Positions 24,528 through 33,497 are shown, counted from the first letter of the stretch. The stretch is DNA of 34,992 nt from Flavobacteriia bacterium (GCA_016178305.1 JACOTM010000055.1:1-34992), one strand, 5' to 3'. Numbers and translations: made by a program. Notes: a model not told the origin generated them from the letters alone.

Positions 24528-25253
24528 TTAAAATTCTAAATTCACTAATTTTCCATCTTTCAAAATTGGAATAACATTTGTTTGATTGGGGGTTAAACAA
24601 TATTTAATATCTTCATTTAAATTTAGATTTTTTAATCTTCTTCTGTGTGAACTAGACTTTAGATAACCTAAATAATTGTCTTTAGCAGATAAATAAAGAT
24701 ATTTAGAAGCGATAGAAGAGTCTTCTTCTGATGTGAAATTTCCCGTATTGATTAAAAAATCACAGATTGCACCTGCACAAATTGTATCTTCTAAATTGAA
24801 TTTATCTTGCCACCCAGAACATAAACATAAGATATTTTTATCTTGTTTAGAAAGCCAATTGTTTAAATAATCTAAATTTAAAAATGAGCCCACAACGACA
24901 ATTTCAGCATCTTTGGCTACATCTAATGATTTTGTTCCATTGGTCGTTGAAAGTACAACTTCTTGACCTCTAAAATTTTCATTCATATAGCTGAAAGGAG
25001 AATTTCCAAAATCAAAACCTTCAACAATCTGACCTTTTCTTTCTGCACCTGCTAAGTAACCTTTGTCTTTGTATGCTTTTGCTTCTTCAACTGTAGGAAC
25101 TGGAATAATCGATTTGATTCCATTGTCAAAAGCAGCACAAATTGCGGATGTTGCTCTAAGGACATCAATAACCACAACAATTTCAAATTCATCCTTAAAA
25201 TAGGCATATTCTCCCGGAGTATAACAAACTTCAACGTGTTTTCTAATATCCAT
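24528..25253 (-). CDS. comB: 2-phosphosulfolactate phosphatase family protein
   Basis: This 241-residue protein belongs to the ComB family, which hydrolyses (R)-2-phospho-3-sulfolactate in coenzyme M synthesis of archaea. Motifs seen: VVVIDVLRATSAICAAF, AGAERKGQIVEGFDFGNSP, LSTTNGTKSL and LCSGWQDKFNLEDTICAGAI. Bacteroidota do not make coenzyme M, so the true substrate is probably another phosphate ester, perhaps in sulfolactate or sulfonolipid metabolism. That link is inference. It is the last gene of the unit prfC, DUF3817, comB, starting four bases after DUF3817. Confidence 0.88.
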   Translation of the reverse strand: MDIRKHVEVCYTPGEYAYFKDEFEIVVVIDVLRATSAICAAFDNGIKSIIPVPTVEEAKAYKDKGYLAGAERKGQIVEGFDFGNSPFSYMNENFRGQEVVLSTTNGTKSLDVAKDAEIVVVGSFLNLDYLNNWLSKQDKNILCLCSGWQDKFNLEDTICAGAICDFLINTGNFTSEEDSSIASKYLYLSAKDNYLGYLKSSSHRRRLKNLNLNEDIKYCLTPNQTNVIPILKDGKLVNLEF

Positions 25254-25257
25254 TTAT

Positions 25258-25554
25258 TTAATTTTTTGATTCTTTTTTAAAAATTTTCACATCAGCGACA
25301 AAAGTACCAAAAGGTAATAGTGAGGCGATTTGAGCAAGGAATAAGGTTCTCGTATTCCATTTACGATCTTTAGCTACTAAAAAACAAAGAATGACATAAA
25401 TTAAAAACAAAACACCATGGATCATTCCATTGATATAATTAGGAGAATCGAAATGATAGATTTTTTTTAATGGAACAGTTACTGCAAATGAAAGATATGT
25501 AAAGCCTTCTATAATTGCGATAATTCGAAATAATTGTAGTAGAGAAGATTTCAT
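25258..25554 (-). CDS. DUF3817 integral membrane protein
   Basis: This 98-residue protein has three membrane helices. The family features are FRIIAIIEGFTYLSF, HGVLFLIYVILCFLVA and LASLLPFGTF. The function is unknown. DUF3817 proteins are widespread small membrane proteins. Its ATG overlaps the prfC stop (TAATG), so it depends on prfC translation. Confidence 0.85.
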   Translation of the reverse strand: MKSSLLQLFRIIAIIEGFTYLSFAVTVPLKKIYHFDSPNYINGMIHGVLFLIYVILCFLVAKDRKWNTRTLFLAQIASLLPFGTFVADVKIFKKESKN

Positions 25555-27149
25555 TATACTTTTTCCAATTTAAATTCAGATGTTTTATGAAAAGTAATTT
25601 CAGGATAATCTTGCTCCGCCATAGTTAATAAAAAAGGAGTTTCAGACAAGAAAACTAAATTATCATCTTTATCTTTTGCTAAAGAATTAGATTTTGAACG
25701 CATAAATTGTTCCATTTGCTCTTTGTTATCAGATGTTATCCAACAAGCTTTAAAATAATTTTTAGGAATAAAGCGACAATTTGCACCATATTCATGCTCT
25801 AATCTATATGAAATTACTTCGAATTGAAGTTGACCAACGGTACCAACAATTTTCCTGTTACCAGGTTGTTGTATGAATAATTGAGCGACTCCTTCATCCA
25901 TTAATTGGCGAATTCCTTTTTCTAACTGTTTCGATTTTAGAGGGTCTAAATTTTCTAATTCTTGGAAAATTTCAGGAGAAAAACTAGGGATTCCTTTAAA
26001 CATAAAGTTTTCACCTTCATTTAACGTATCACCAATTTTGAATGTACCAGTGTCGTATAAACCAATTACATCACCAGGAAATGCTTCGTCAATAACACTT
26101 TTATCTTGTGCCATAAAAGAAGTTGGATTGGGAAATTTTAATTTTTTTTCTAAACGAACATGGTTATAAAAAGTATTCCGTTCAAATTTACCAGAAACAA
26201 TTCTCAAAAAAGCAATACGATCTCTATGTTTAGGATCTAAATTGGCATGTATTTTAAATACAAATCCTGAAAATTTTTCGTCAGATGGATTAATGAAACG
26301 TAAATCAGTATCTCTTCCTCTAGGTGAAGGTGAAATTTCACAAAATGTATCTAATAATTCTTTGACACCAAAATTATTTACTGCTGAACCAAAGAAAACG
26401 GGGGCAACGTCTCCTGCTAAATACGCTTCACGGTTAAAAGCATCGTAAACACCTTCAACAATTTCTAATTCTTCTCTTAATTCTGCAGCAGGAGATTCTC
26501 CAATAATTTCGTCCAATTCTTTGGAGTAAATATCTGTTATTTCAACGACATCTGTTGAAATTTTTGTTTTATTTGCTTGAAATAAATTCAATCCTTTTTG
26601 ATAGATGTTGTAAACACCTTTAAAACGGTCTCCCATTCCAATTGGCCATGTCAAAGGACGAACTTTAATATCAAGTGTGTTTTCTAATTCATCTAATAAA
26701 TCGAACGTATATTTACCTTCTCTATCCATTTTATTGATGAAAATGATTACAGGGGTTTTACGCATTCGACAAACTTCCATCAATTTTTTCGTTTGGTCCT
26801 CAACACCATTTGCGCTATCAATCACCAAAATTACACTATCTACAGCAGTTAGTGTTCTAAAAGTGTCTTCAGCGAAATCCTTGTGACCTGGTGTATCCAA
26901 GATATTGACTTGTTTTCCAGCATATTCAAAAGCCATCACAGAAGTAGCAACAGAAATTCCTCTTTGTTTTTCAATTTCCATGAAATCCGAAGTGGCTGTT
27001 TTTTTGATTTTATTATTTTTTACCGCACCTGCTGTTTGAATTGCACCACCAAAAAGTAATAATTTTTCTGTTAATGTTGTTTTTCCGGCATCCGGGTGAG
27101 AAATAATACCAAAAGTTCTTCTTTTTTCAATAGCTTCCGCGTTTTTCAT
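25554..27149 (-). CDS. prfC: Peptide chain release factor 3
   Basis: This 531-residue translational GTPase removes RF1/RF2 from the ribosome after peptide release. G1 is [14 protein letters not shown] (16-29), the switch/G2 region is [12 protein letters not shown]3 is [21 protein letters not shown] and G4 is INKMDREGK. Domain II includes [22 protein letters not shown], and the C-terminal domain has [33 protein letters not shown], which distinguishes RF3 from EF-G. Length is typical. A TATCTTTG box lies 26 bases before the ATG. Confidence 0.97.
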   Translation of the reverse strand: MKNAEAIEKRRTFGIISHPDAGKTTLTEKLLLFGGAIQTAGAVKNNKIKKTATSDFMEIEKQRGISVATSVMAFEYAGKQVNILDTPGHKDFAEDTFRTLTAVDSVILVIDSANGVEDQTKKLMEVCRMRKTPVIIFINKMDREGKYTFDLLDELENTLDIKVRPLTWPIGMGDRFKGVYNIYQKGLNLFQANKTKISTDVVEITDIYSKELDEIIGESPAAELREELEIVEGVYDAFNREAYLAGDVAPVFFGSAVNNFGVKELLDTFCEISPSPRGRDTDLRFINPSDEKFSGFVFKIHANLDPKHRDRIAFLRIVSGKFERNTFYNHVRLEKKLKFPNPTSFMAQDKSVIDEAFPGDVIGLYDTGTFKIGDTLNEGENFMFKGIPSFSPEIFQELENLDPLKSKQLEKGIRQLMDEGVAQLFIQQPGNRKIVGTVGQLQFEVISYRLEHEYGANCRFIPKNYFKACWITSDNKEQMEQFMRSKSNSLAKDKDDNLVFLSETPFLLTMAEQDYPEITFHKTSEFKLEKV

Positions 27150-27175
27150 CTGTAATATTCAATCAAATTTGGAAG

Positions 27176-27183
27176 CAAAGATA
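27176..27183 (-). promoter_or_regulatory. Candidate -7 box of the prfC operon
   Basis: On the minus strand this reads TATCTTTG followed by C, a good match to TAnnTTTG. The leader would be about 20 bases. No TTG at the expected spacing. Confidence 0.45.
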
Positions 27184-27215
27184 AGGAAAAATTAATTAGA
27201 CGTTTGAATATGTTT

Positions 27216-28154
27216 TTACAAAGGGTAGCTATCAATAGGTTTGTATAATCCTTTTTTTTCAATGTTTATTAAAAATTGTTGAGGGTCAAATTCATAAGTT
27301 AATAAAATATCTTCAGTATATCCAATATGAATATGAGGTAAATAGTGTTTAATTCCATCAAACAATATTTTTTGTTCATTCGCTTTGTCGCATGTAAAAG
27401 TTGCTGATTTACCATCTACAGTGTATAGCTGAAATTTATATATTTTAGAAATTGTCAGAACAAAATAGAGTTTTGTTTTTTCTACAATAGGTTTAATCCA
27501 GACAATATCTTCAGGTTTGTTTTTGATTTTTTGCGTCCAATATTCATGTCCTTTAGATTGGCCATTATTTCCGCTTATTAAAGACCACCCTCCCCAAAAC
27601 GCGAATGTAACACCGATTAAAAAAACAGCAGCCATTGGAAGAGTGACGCCAACGATACAAAATGTAATTCCACCAATAAGAAAAATAAAGCTACCTCCTT
27701 TTACCGACATTGTAGATAATTCTATCTTTTCTGAGACAATTTGTAAAAAACTTGGTTTAATTTTTTCTTTACGAAAAGGAATTCGTTTAAAAATCTCTTC
27801 GATTCGTTCATCAGTTAGATTTTTATCTTTTAACATTGCTTTAACCTCTTGAACTGTTTTTTTACAATAAAATTGTTCGATCGCAAAATGCCAAAAAGGA
27901 AACAAGAAAGGATTTGTATTACCATCTAACTCAATCTCTTTTTGTTTTAATTTTAATTCAAACTCTTCTTGTTTTGTCTTCTCGATTTCAGTAATAAAAT
28001 CTAATTCTATATTTCTTTTTGAAAGTTCATCAATAAGTATTTTTTTGACGTCAGATGAAATAAAATCATACCTCGTTTTTGCAAATTCAATCAATTCATT
28101 ATCATACATGTTTTGATAAGTTGATTTTATGGTTTTTAAATCAATCATAAGCAC
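27216..28154 (-). CDS. Membrane protein of unknown function
   Basis: This is a 312-residue protein. The N-terminal 130 residues are charged and helical (IDLKTIKSTYQNMYDNELIEFAKTRYDFISSDVKKILIDELSKRNI; EIEKTKQEEFELKLKQKEIELDG may form a coiled coil). Two adjacent membrane helices follow at about 155-195 (FIFLIGGITFCIVGVTLPMAAVFLIGVTFAFWGGW), then a cytoplasmic beta-rich domain of about 110 residues. I do not recognise the family. It starts MLMID, so the start may be the first or third codon. It is separated from prfC by 66 bases and from the tRNA terminator by about 22. Confidence 0.75.
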   Translation of the reverse strand: MLMIDLKTIKSTYQNMYDNELIEFAKTRYDFISSDVKKILIDELSKRNIELDFITEIEKTKQEEFELKLKQKEIELDGNTNPFLFPFWHFAIEQFYCKKTVQEVKAMLKDKNLTDERIEEIFKRIPFRKEKIKPSFLQIVSEKIELSTMSVKGGSFIFLIGGITFCIVGVTLPMAAVFLIGVTFAFWGGWSLISGNNGQSKGHEYWTQKIKNKPEDIVWIKPIVEKTKLYFVLTISKIYKFQLYTVDGKSATFTCDKANEQKILFDGIKHYLPHIHIGYTEDILLTYEFDPQQFLINIEKKGLYKPIDSYPL

Positions 28155-28176
28155 ATCTATAAATTAAAATAAATTC

Positions 28177-28221
28177 AAAAAAAAAAACGAGTAGCCAACT
28201 TTCGTTTAACATACTCGTTTT
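28177..28221 (-). terminator. Terminator after the tRNA-His gene
   Basis: On the minus strand a 10-base stem (28221-28212 with 28193-28184, AAAACGAGTA/TACTCGTTTT) has an 18-base loop and is followed by a run of T (28187-28177). It starts directly after the tRNA 3' end, so this gene is a real or former transcription unit. Confidence 0.85.
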
Positions 28222-28223
28222 CG

Positions 28224-28297
28224 GGAGGCTAGTGGGGATCGAACCCACGACCTACGGTACCACAAACCGTCGCTCTAACCGACTGAGCTATGAAAAT
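28224..28297 (-). tRNA. tRNA-His (GTG) lacking the 5' acceptor strand
   Basis: The D-arm (GCTC...GAGC), anticodon stem ACGGT/ACCGT with loop TTGTGGT (anticodon GTG, histidine), variable loop AGGTC and T-arm GTGGG/CCCAC are all intact, and position 73 is C as expected for tRNA-His. The 3' acceptor strand is TAGCCTC (28231-28225). The 5' strand should be GAGGCTA but reads ATTTTCA (28297-28291), with at most one normal and one wobble pair. Inserting GGGAGGCT before base 7 would restore a normal acceptor. CCA is not encoded. The gene as read cannot fold a normal acceptor stem. Confidence 0.75.
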
Positions 28298-28427
28298 GAA
28301 TGAGAAAAATATAAAAATAATTTGGTAAATATGTTAAAGAGTCGAAAAAAAATATTAGCTAACAAAAATTAGTTTTTTTTTGTTGAAAAGAATGAAAAAA
28401 ATCTTTAAATCTATATCTTAAGTCATT

Positions 28428-28435
28428 TACATTTG
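28428..28435 (+). promoter_or_regulatory. Candidate -7 box for the oxidoreductase gene
   Basis: TACATTTG matches TAnnTTTG and lies 15 bases before the ATG at 28451. No TTG at consensus spacing. Confidence 0.4.
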
Positions 28436-28450
28436 TAAAAAAAACATTTG

Positions 28451-29449
28451 ATGTTAAGAATAGGTGTATTAGGGGCTGGTCATATCGGAAAAATTCACAT
28501 TCAGTTAATTTTGGAATTGAAGGAACAATTTCAGTTAATTGGGTTTTATGATTCCAATAAAGAAAATGCAAAAAAAGTCTCTGAAAAATTTGGAATCAAA
28601 AGTTTTAATTCAAAGGAAGAATTAATAGAATTAGTAGATTGCGTGGATATAGCAACTCCTACAATAAATCATTTTGAATCTGCATCCTATGCAATCCGTA
28701 AAAGTAAACACGTATTTTTAGAAAAACCAATTACTTATACTCTAGATGAAGCAAAAGTATTGATTAATTTAGCTCTAGAGGCAAATGTGAAAGTTCAAGT
28801 AGGACATGTTGAAAGATTTAATCCAGCTTTTATCGCAAGCCTTCCGTTTATACAAAAACCAATGTTTATTGAAGTACATCGTTTGGCTGAATTTAATCCT
28901 CGTGGAACAGATGTTTCAGTAGTATTGGATTTAATGATTCATGATTTAGATATTGTTTTGAGTGTTGTAAAATCAGGAGTAAAAAGAGTTTCAGCTTCAG
29001 GTGTATCTGTTGTTAGTGAAACACCGGATATTACAAGTGCAAGAATTGAATTTGATAATGGATGTGTTGTAAATTTTACCGCGAGTAGATTTTCAATGAA
29101 TAACATGCGTAAAATACGTTTTTTTCAAAAGAATTCTTATGTAAGTGTTGATTTTTTAAATCATAAATTAGATATAGTAAAAATGGAAGATATTGAAGGT
29201 GAATATGATCCATTTGACGTTGTAATTAATTTAGGGGAAGGTAAAAAGTCTAAGAAGTTATGTTTCGATAAGCCAAACATTGAAAATACGAATGCTATAA
29301 AAGAAGAATTTAAAACTTTTTATAAATCCATTTTAGAAGATATTACTCCAATTGTTTCAATAACAGATGGATACAATGCTTTAGATTTGGCACAAAAAAT
29401 TATTGATAAAATAAATGGTTCTCCAATGCTAATAGCAGACAATATTTAA
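28451..29449 (+). CDS. Gfo/Idh/MocA-family NAD(P)-dependent oxidoreductase
   Basis: This 332-residue protein has an N-terminal Rossmann fold (MLRIGVLGAGHIGKIHIQLI, GxGxxG type) and the conserved EKPITYTLDEAKVLI, where the Lys in EKP is catalytic in the family. VQVGHVERFNPA follows, with a C-terminal beta-sheet substrate domain and HDLDIVLSVV. I prefer the ATG at 28451 over the TTG one codon earlier. Such enzymes oxidise or reduce sugars, often nucleotide sugars. The neighbouring glycosylphosphotransferase suggests a role in a surface glycan. The lipoprotein gene follows 34 bases after it. Confidence 0.9.
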   Translation: MLRIGVLGAGHIGKIHIQLILELKEQFQLIGFYDSNKENAKKVSEKFGIKSFNSKEELIELVDCVDIATPTINHFESASYAIRKSKHVFLEKPITYTLDEAKVLINLALEANVKVQVGHVERFNPAFIASLPFIQKPMFIEVHRLAEFNPRGTDVSVVLDLMIHDLDIVLSVVKSGVKRVSASGVSVVSETPDITSARIEFDNGCVVNFTASRFSMNNMRKIRFFQKNSYVSVDFLNHKLDIVKMEDIEGEYDPFDVVINLGEGKKSKKLCFDKPNIENTNAIKEEFKTFYKSILEDITPIVSITDGYNALDLAQKIIDKINGSPMLIADNI

Positions 29450-29483
29450 TTTTTTTTCACGTTCTTTGAGGCAGAATTACATT

Positions 29484-30344
29484 ATGAAAAAGTTACTGTC
29501 ATTATTAGTGGTATTATTTATTCTATCTTCATGTGTGAAAAATAATCCAGATCCTTCTTGGATCGAAATTTCTCAATGGACCTTAGAAGAAAATTCAAAC
29601 GCAACTCCTGGAATTGCAGGAGAATTAACTCATAATTTTTCAGATGCTTGGGTATATGTTAATGGAGATTTACTAGGTGTTTTTGAACTTCCTGTTAAGC
29701 TTCCAGTTTTAAAAGACGGAAGTGTAGAAATTAAAATTTTACCAACGATTAAGGATAATGGAATTTCGGCTACTAAAAAAGCATATCCTTTTGTTGAAAC
29801 TTATATCATTAATACCACCTTAGAAAAAAATAAAGTAACTAAAATTAATCCAGTAACAAGGTATTATGCTTCTACTCACTTTTGGTTAGAAGATTTTGGT
29901 GATCCAGCAATAAAAATTGAAGAAGATCCGAATAATACTGCACACATGGTCATTGACTATACGTCTTCTATATTAAAATGGGGACCAGCGGGTCATATTG
30001 CAATGACATCTTCGGACTCTTTATTCTATGCGTTTACAAATGAAGGATTGTATTTGACGAAAGGTCAAGAAGTGTATTTAGAAATTGACTATTATAACAC
30101 GAATAGTTTAACCACAGGTTTATTGTCAATGAAATCTGATGGAACAACTCAAAATAATATTGATATAAAATTAAATGCTCAAACTGAAACCGCTGTTAAA
30201 TGGAAAAAAATATACATTTCTTTATTAGAATTAGTTTCACATTCCTCCAATGCTAACCAATTTAAAATTTCGCTACAAGCCTTAATCGATGAAAATATGA
30301 CTGCAAGTGATATTTATATTGATAATATTAAAATTGTGTATTAG
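29484..30344 (+). CDS. Lipoprotein of unknown function
   Basis: This 286-residue protein begins with MKKLLSLLVVLFILSSC, a lipoprotein signal with the lipid-modified Cys at residue 17. The upstream in-frame ATG at 29466 would spoil this signal, so I chose 29484. Residues after Cys begin KNNPDP, without an obvious inner-membrane retention signal. The mature part is beta-rich: an N-terminal domain with AWVYVNGDLLGVFELPVKLPVL (a beta-sandwich edge) and a C-terminal carbohydrate-binding-like domain (VYLEIDYYNTNSLTTGLLS, SDIYIDNIKIVY). It lies two bases before the glycosylphosphotransferase. Confidence 0.85.
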   Translation: MKKLLSLLVVLFILSSCVKNNPDPSWIEISQWTLEENSNATPGIAGELTHNFSDAWVYVNGDLLGVFELPVKLPVLKDGSVEIKILPTIKDNGISATKKAYPFVETYIINTTLEKNKVTKINPVTRYYASTHFWLEDFGDPAIKIEEDPNNTAHMVIDYTSSILKWGPAGHIAMTSSDSLFYAFTNEGLYLTKGQEVYLEIDYYNTNSLTTGLLSMKSDGTTQNNIDIKLNAQTETAVKWKKIYISLLELVSHSSNANQFKISLQALIDENMTASDIYIDNIKIVY

Positions 30345-30346
30345 GA

Positions 30347-31741
30347 ATGAAAAAAAACATTTTAACGACAAGTTTTATATTAATAGATTGGCTTGTTTCT
30401 ATGTTTTCATGGGGAATCTTTTTTTATTTACGAAAAACAGTGATTGAAAAAGAAGTGTTTTCAATCAATAAAACATTTTATTTAGGGGTAATATTTGTTT
30501 CAGCAATCTGGCTCTTTATCTACTTGCTTCAAGGGACATATCATGATGTTAGACGTTTATATCGATTAAAAATATTTAGCTTAACTTTCATTAGCTCTTT
30601 ATTCGGAACAATGATTTTGTTTTTTTTATTGTTACTTGATGATGAAATAGCAAATTATAAAGTGTATTACAAATCGTTATTTTATTTATTTTCAATTCAT
30701 TTTATCTTTTTATTTCTTCCAAGAATATTTTTTGTGAGTTATATTGTTCGAAAAATTCATCAAAATAAAAGTGGTTTTCGAACTTTATTAATAGGAGGAA
30801 GTGAAAAAGCAGTGTCAATTTACAATGAAATTAAGTCTTTACCGAAAGGAATTGGAAACGATTTTATTGGGTTTGTGAATTTAAATGGAATTGATAAACT
30901 ATTAGAAAATAAACTTCCTTATTTAGGTCATGCCGATAATCTTGAGAAAATTTTACAGGAAAATCAAATAGAAGAAGTAATTATTGCTCTTGAAAGCACG
31001 GAACATGAAAGACTTCGTGCATTGATTTCTAGAATTGAAGGTGGAAATGTTAAAATAAAAATTTCTGCCGATATGTATGATATTTTGTCTGGTTCTGTGA
31101 AAATGAATAATATTTTTGGTGCTTTGTTATTTGAAGTAAATACTGATGAAATGCCTGTTGGTCAGCAGATTGTGAAGCGAATTTTAGATGTTTTTTTGTC
31201 TGCGATTGCCATTGTATTGTTAATTCCTTTTTATACTTTTTTAGCGATTGCAGTAAAATTATCTTCTAAAGGACCTGTATTATTCCGACAAGAAAGAATC
31301 GGTATTCATGGGAAACCATTTAGAATTATCAAATTTAGAACAATGTATATTGATGCTGAAAAAACGGGACCTCAACTCTCTTCAATAAATGATCCACGAA
31401 TTACTAAAATTGGATTATTTATGCGTAAATTAAGGTTTGATGAATTTCCACAATTTTTCAATGTGCTTTTAGGGGATATGTCTTTGGTCGGCCCAAGACC
31501 AGAACGCCAGTTTTTTATCGATCAGATTGTGAAAGTTGAGCCTCAATTTTTACAATTAACTAAAGTACGTCCTGGAATTACATCTTGGGGGCAAGTAAAA
31601 TATGGGTATGCTGAAAATGTTGATCAAATGCTTCAGCGAATGAAGTTTGATTTATTATATTTGAAAAATAGAAATCTTGCGCTTGACTTTAAAATTATGT
31701 TATACACGATTTTGATTATTGTAAAAGCAAAAGGAAAATGA
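30347..31741 (+). CDS. Undecaprenyl-phosphate glycosyl-1-phosphate transferase (exopolysaccharide)
   Basis: This 464-residue protein of the WbaP/WcaJ type loads the first sugar phosphate onto undecaprenyl phosphate to start a surface polysaccharide. Four to five N-terminal membrane helices are followed by a Rossmann-like domain (RTLLIGGSEKAVSIYNEI). From about residue 277 comes the catalytic bacterial sugar transferase domain: KRILDVFLSAIAIVLLIPF, GPVLFRQERIGIHGKPFRIIKFRTM, LRKLRFDEFPQFFNVLLGDMSLVGPRPE and RPGITSWGQVKYGY. The Asp/Glu pairs and SLVGPRPE are intact. It follows the lipoprotein and ends 10 bases from the convergent FAH gene. Confidence 0.93.
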   Translation: MKKNILTTSFILIDWLVSMFSWGIFFYLRKTVIEKEVFSINKTFYLGVIFVSAIWLFIYLLQGTYHDVRRLYRLKIFSLTFISSLFGTMILFFLLLLDDEIANYKVYYKSLFYLFSIHFIFLFLPRIFFVSYIVRKIHQNKSGFRTLLIGGSEKAVSIYNEIKSLPKGIGNDFIGFVNLNGIDKLLENKLPYLGHADNLEKILQENQIEEVIIALESTEHERLRALISRIEGGNVKIKISADMYDILSGSVKMNNIFGALLFEVNTDEMPVGQQIVKRILDVFLSAIAIVLLIPFYTFLAIAVKLSSKGPVLFRQERIGIHGKPFRIIKFRTMYIDAEKTGPQLSSINDPRITKIGLFMRKLRFDEFPQFFNVLLGDMSLVGPRPERQFFIDQIVKVEPQFLQLTKVRPGITSWGQVKYGYAENVDQMLQRMKFDLLYLKNRNLALDFKIMLYTILIIVKAKGK

Positions 31742-31751
31742 TTTTAGAAAG

Positions 31752-32363
31752 CTATTTTATATTCAAAGTGTACATTTTCTTTTCTCCGATAAAACCTTCT
31801 AATTGATCGCCAATTTGAATTGGACCAACGCCTGATGGTGTGCCTGTATAAATTAAATCTCCAATTTTTAACGTTACAAATTGAGAAATGTAAGCGATGA
31901 TTTTATCAAATGAAAAGATTAAATCAGAAGTAGAACCATTTTGGACTGTAGTTCCATTTTGTGTTAACGAAAATGAGATATTTTCTAAATCTAAATCAGC
32001 TTTATTGATCCATTTTTTTGAAATGAAGGCACTATTATCGAATGCTTTACCAATTTCCCAAGGTAAACCTTTTGCTTTTGCTTCTCCTTGTAAATCTCTT
32101 GCTGTGAAATCAATTCCTAAGCCAATTTCATCGTAATAGGTGTGAGCAAATTTCTCAGAAATATTTTTTCCTAGTTTATTGATTTTAACAACAATTTCAC
32201 ATTCGTAATGCAAATCTTTCGTGAAGTCGGGATAAAAAAAGGGGGAACCGTCTCTTAAAATCGAACTATCTGGTTTCAAGAAAAATACAGGAACACTAGG
32301 GAGTTCAGCATTCATTTCTTTTACATGGTCTGCATAATTTCTTCCGATACAAATAACTTTCAT
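31752..32363 (-). CDS. Fumarylacetoacetate hydrolase-family protein
   Basis: This 203-residue single-domain FAH protein has the N-terminal IGRNYADHVKEM, the metal-binding Glu/Glu/Asp segments (YECEIVVKIN and GIDFTARDLQ), KAFDNSAFI and IYTGTPSGVGPIQIGD. Members hydrolyse or decarboxylate acylpyruvates or oxaloacetate-like acids. The small size fits acylpyruvase or oxaloacetate decarboxylase types. The exact substrate is unknown. It is followed by no downstream gene on its strand and is 64 bases from dnaQ-like. Confidence 0.9.
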   Translation of the reverse strand: MKVICIGRNYADHVKEMNAELPSVPVFFLKPDSSILRDGSPFFYPDFTKDLHYECEIVVKINKLGKNISEKFAHTYYDEIGLGIDFTARDLQGEAKAKGLPWEIGKAFDNSAFISKKWINKADLDLENISFSLTQNGTTVQNGSTSDLIFSFDKIIAYISQFVTLKIGDLIYTGTPSGVGPIQIGDQLEGFIGEKKMYTLNIK

Positions 32364-32391
32364 AATCTAAAAACAAATAAAATTATCTATT

Positions 32392-32431
32392 GTAAACTGA
32401 GTATTGTAGGCTGAGCGAAGTCGAAGTTTAC
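32392..32431. repeat. Dispersed repeat element B: GAGCGAAGTCGA core in an inverted repeat
   Basis: GTAAACT (32392-32398) and AGTTTAC (32425-32431) enclose a core with CTGAGCGAAGTCGA (32411-32424). The right arm covers the stop codon of the exonuclease gene (32430-32428, minus). The core resembles the GAGCTTTGTCGA of element A. Confidence 0.7.
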
Positions 32432-33318
32432 TTAAACTTCCCTTTCAATAGATTTAACTTTTCTTCAAAACTTAAATTATCTTCAGGTTTTGGCGTCTGT
32501 TTATTTTCTTTTTTTGGAATAAATTCTTTTTTGATTTCAGCTTGATTTTCTTGTTTGATTTTATCCATTTCTCTTTTAAGGCATTGCTTAGTGTTTAGCG
32601 GAAAATCAGCATCAAGCATCCAGCCGTAATAACCTGGTTCAGATTTAGCAATGTCTTTAATCAACTTCCCTTTGTTTTTCCCGAAATTATAAACAGCCTC
32701 CCCATTTTCATTAAAAGCTAAACGCCCTGCAAAATCAATTAAATTTAAATTGCTCCCTTTGGAAAAGTCTGACAAGAAATCAATCGTTCCTTCCAAAGTA
32801 TCATATTTTTCTAATTGAGCTTTTAATACATGCCAGGTAGCTTCTGTATCAGCCAAAGCATTGTGTGCATTTTCAATGTTTTTGTTACAATAAAACAAAT
32901 AAGCGGCAGCTAAAGTCCGTTGTTCCATTTTATGAAAAATGTTTTGAACATCCACAAACTTTCTATTTGAAACATCAAAATTATTTCCAACTCTTAATAA
33001 TTCTTCCGATAAAACAGGAATATCAAATTTATTAGAATTGTAACCCCCTAAATCAGCTTCTCCTAAAAATTCAACTAATTCATCTGCAATTGAAGCAAAG
33101 GTAGGAGCATCTTTCACGTCTTCATCATAAATTCCGTGAATTAAACTCGACTCAAGAGGAATAAGCATTTCAGGATTTACTCTCTTTGAATAACTTTCTT
33201 CCGATCCGTCAACATTTATTTTAATAACTGCAATTTCTACAATACGATCTTTTGTGATATTTAATCCAGTTGTTTCTAAGTCAAATACCGCTAACGGACG
33301 CTTTAATATTAATTTCAT
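32428..33318 (-). CDS. DnaQ-like 3'-5' exonuclease with extra C-terminal domain
   Basis: This 296-residue protein has an N-terminal DEDDh exonuclease domain (about 8-175): VFDLETTGL (Asp13, Glu15), GGYNSNKFDIPVL and HNALADTEATWHVL with the active-site His and Asp. From about 200 a second small domain YNFGKNKGKLIKDIAKSEPGYYGWMLDADF resembles DUF3820, seen after several DnaQ-type exonucleases. The C-terminus is Lys/Glu/Pro-rich. It is not the polymerase III epsilon subunit by context, so a repair or RNA-trimming role is possible. The stop lies inside repeat element B. Confidence 0.9.
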   Translation of the reverse strand: MKLILKRPLAVFDLETTGLNITKDRIVEIAVIKINVDGSEESYSKRVNPEMLIPLESSLIHGIYDEDVKDAPTFASIADELVEFLGEADLGGYNSNKFDIPVLSEELLRVGNNFDVSNRKFVDVQNIFHKMEQRTLAAAYLFYCNKNIENAHNALADTEATWHVLKAQLEKYDTLEGTIDFLSDFSKGSNLNLIDFAGRLAFNENGEAVYNFGKNKGKLIKDIAKSEPGYYGWMLDADFPLNTKQCLKREMDKIKQENQAEIKKEFIPKKENKQTPKPEDNLSFEEKLNLLKGKFK

Positions 33319-33424
33319 TTTCTAAGTTTTGAATAGTAAAGATAGTTTTCTTTTTATTTGAAAGTGAGATTTTGTGGATAAATAATTTTATGTATTCTAA
33401 AATTTTCTTTGTAATTTAGTCAAA

Positions 33425-33497
33425 ACTTTAGGGGTGCCATTCGGCTGAGATTATACCCTTTGAACCTGATGCGGCTAATACCGTCGAAGGAAAAAGT
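33425..33497 (+). ncRNA. Thiamine pyrophosphate (TPP) riboswitch
   Basis: The core reads GGGGTGCC, CGGCTGAGA, TACCCTTTGAACCTGATGCGG, TAATACCGTCGAAGG, which matches the THI box, including the CUGAGA and CCTGATNNGG/NTAATACCG segments. A P1 helix ACTTT (33425-33429) with AAAGT (33493-33497) closes it. It lies about 50 bases before thiS. When TPP is bound it should lower thiS-thiC expression. I see no terminator with T-tail between it and thiS, so control of translation is more likely. Confidence 0.95.

Noticed and set aside
28448-28450. TTG at 28448 as start of the oxidoreductase
   Set aside because: The ATG directly after it begins MLRIGVLGAG, the normal start of the Rossmann fold.
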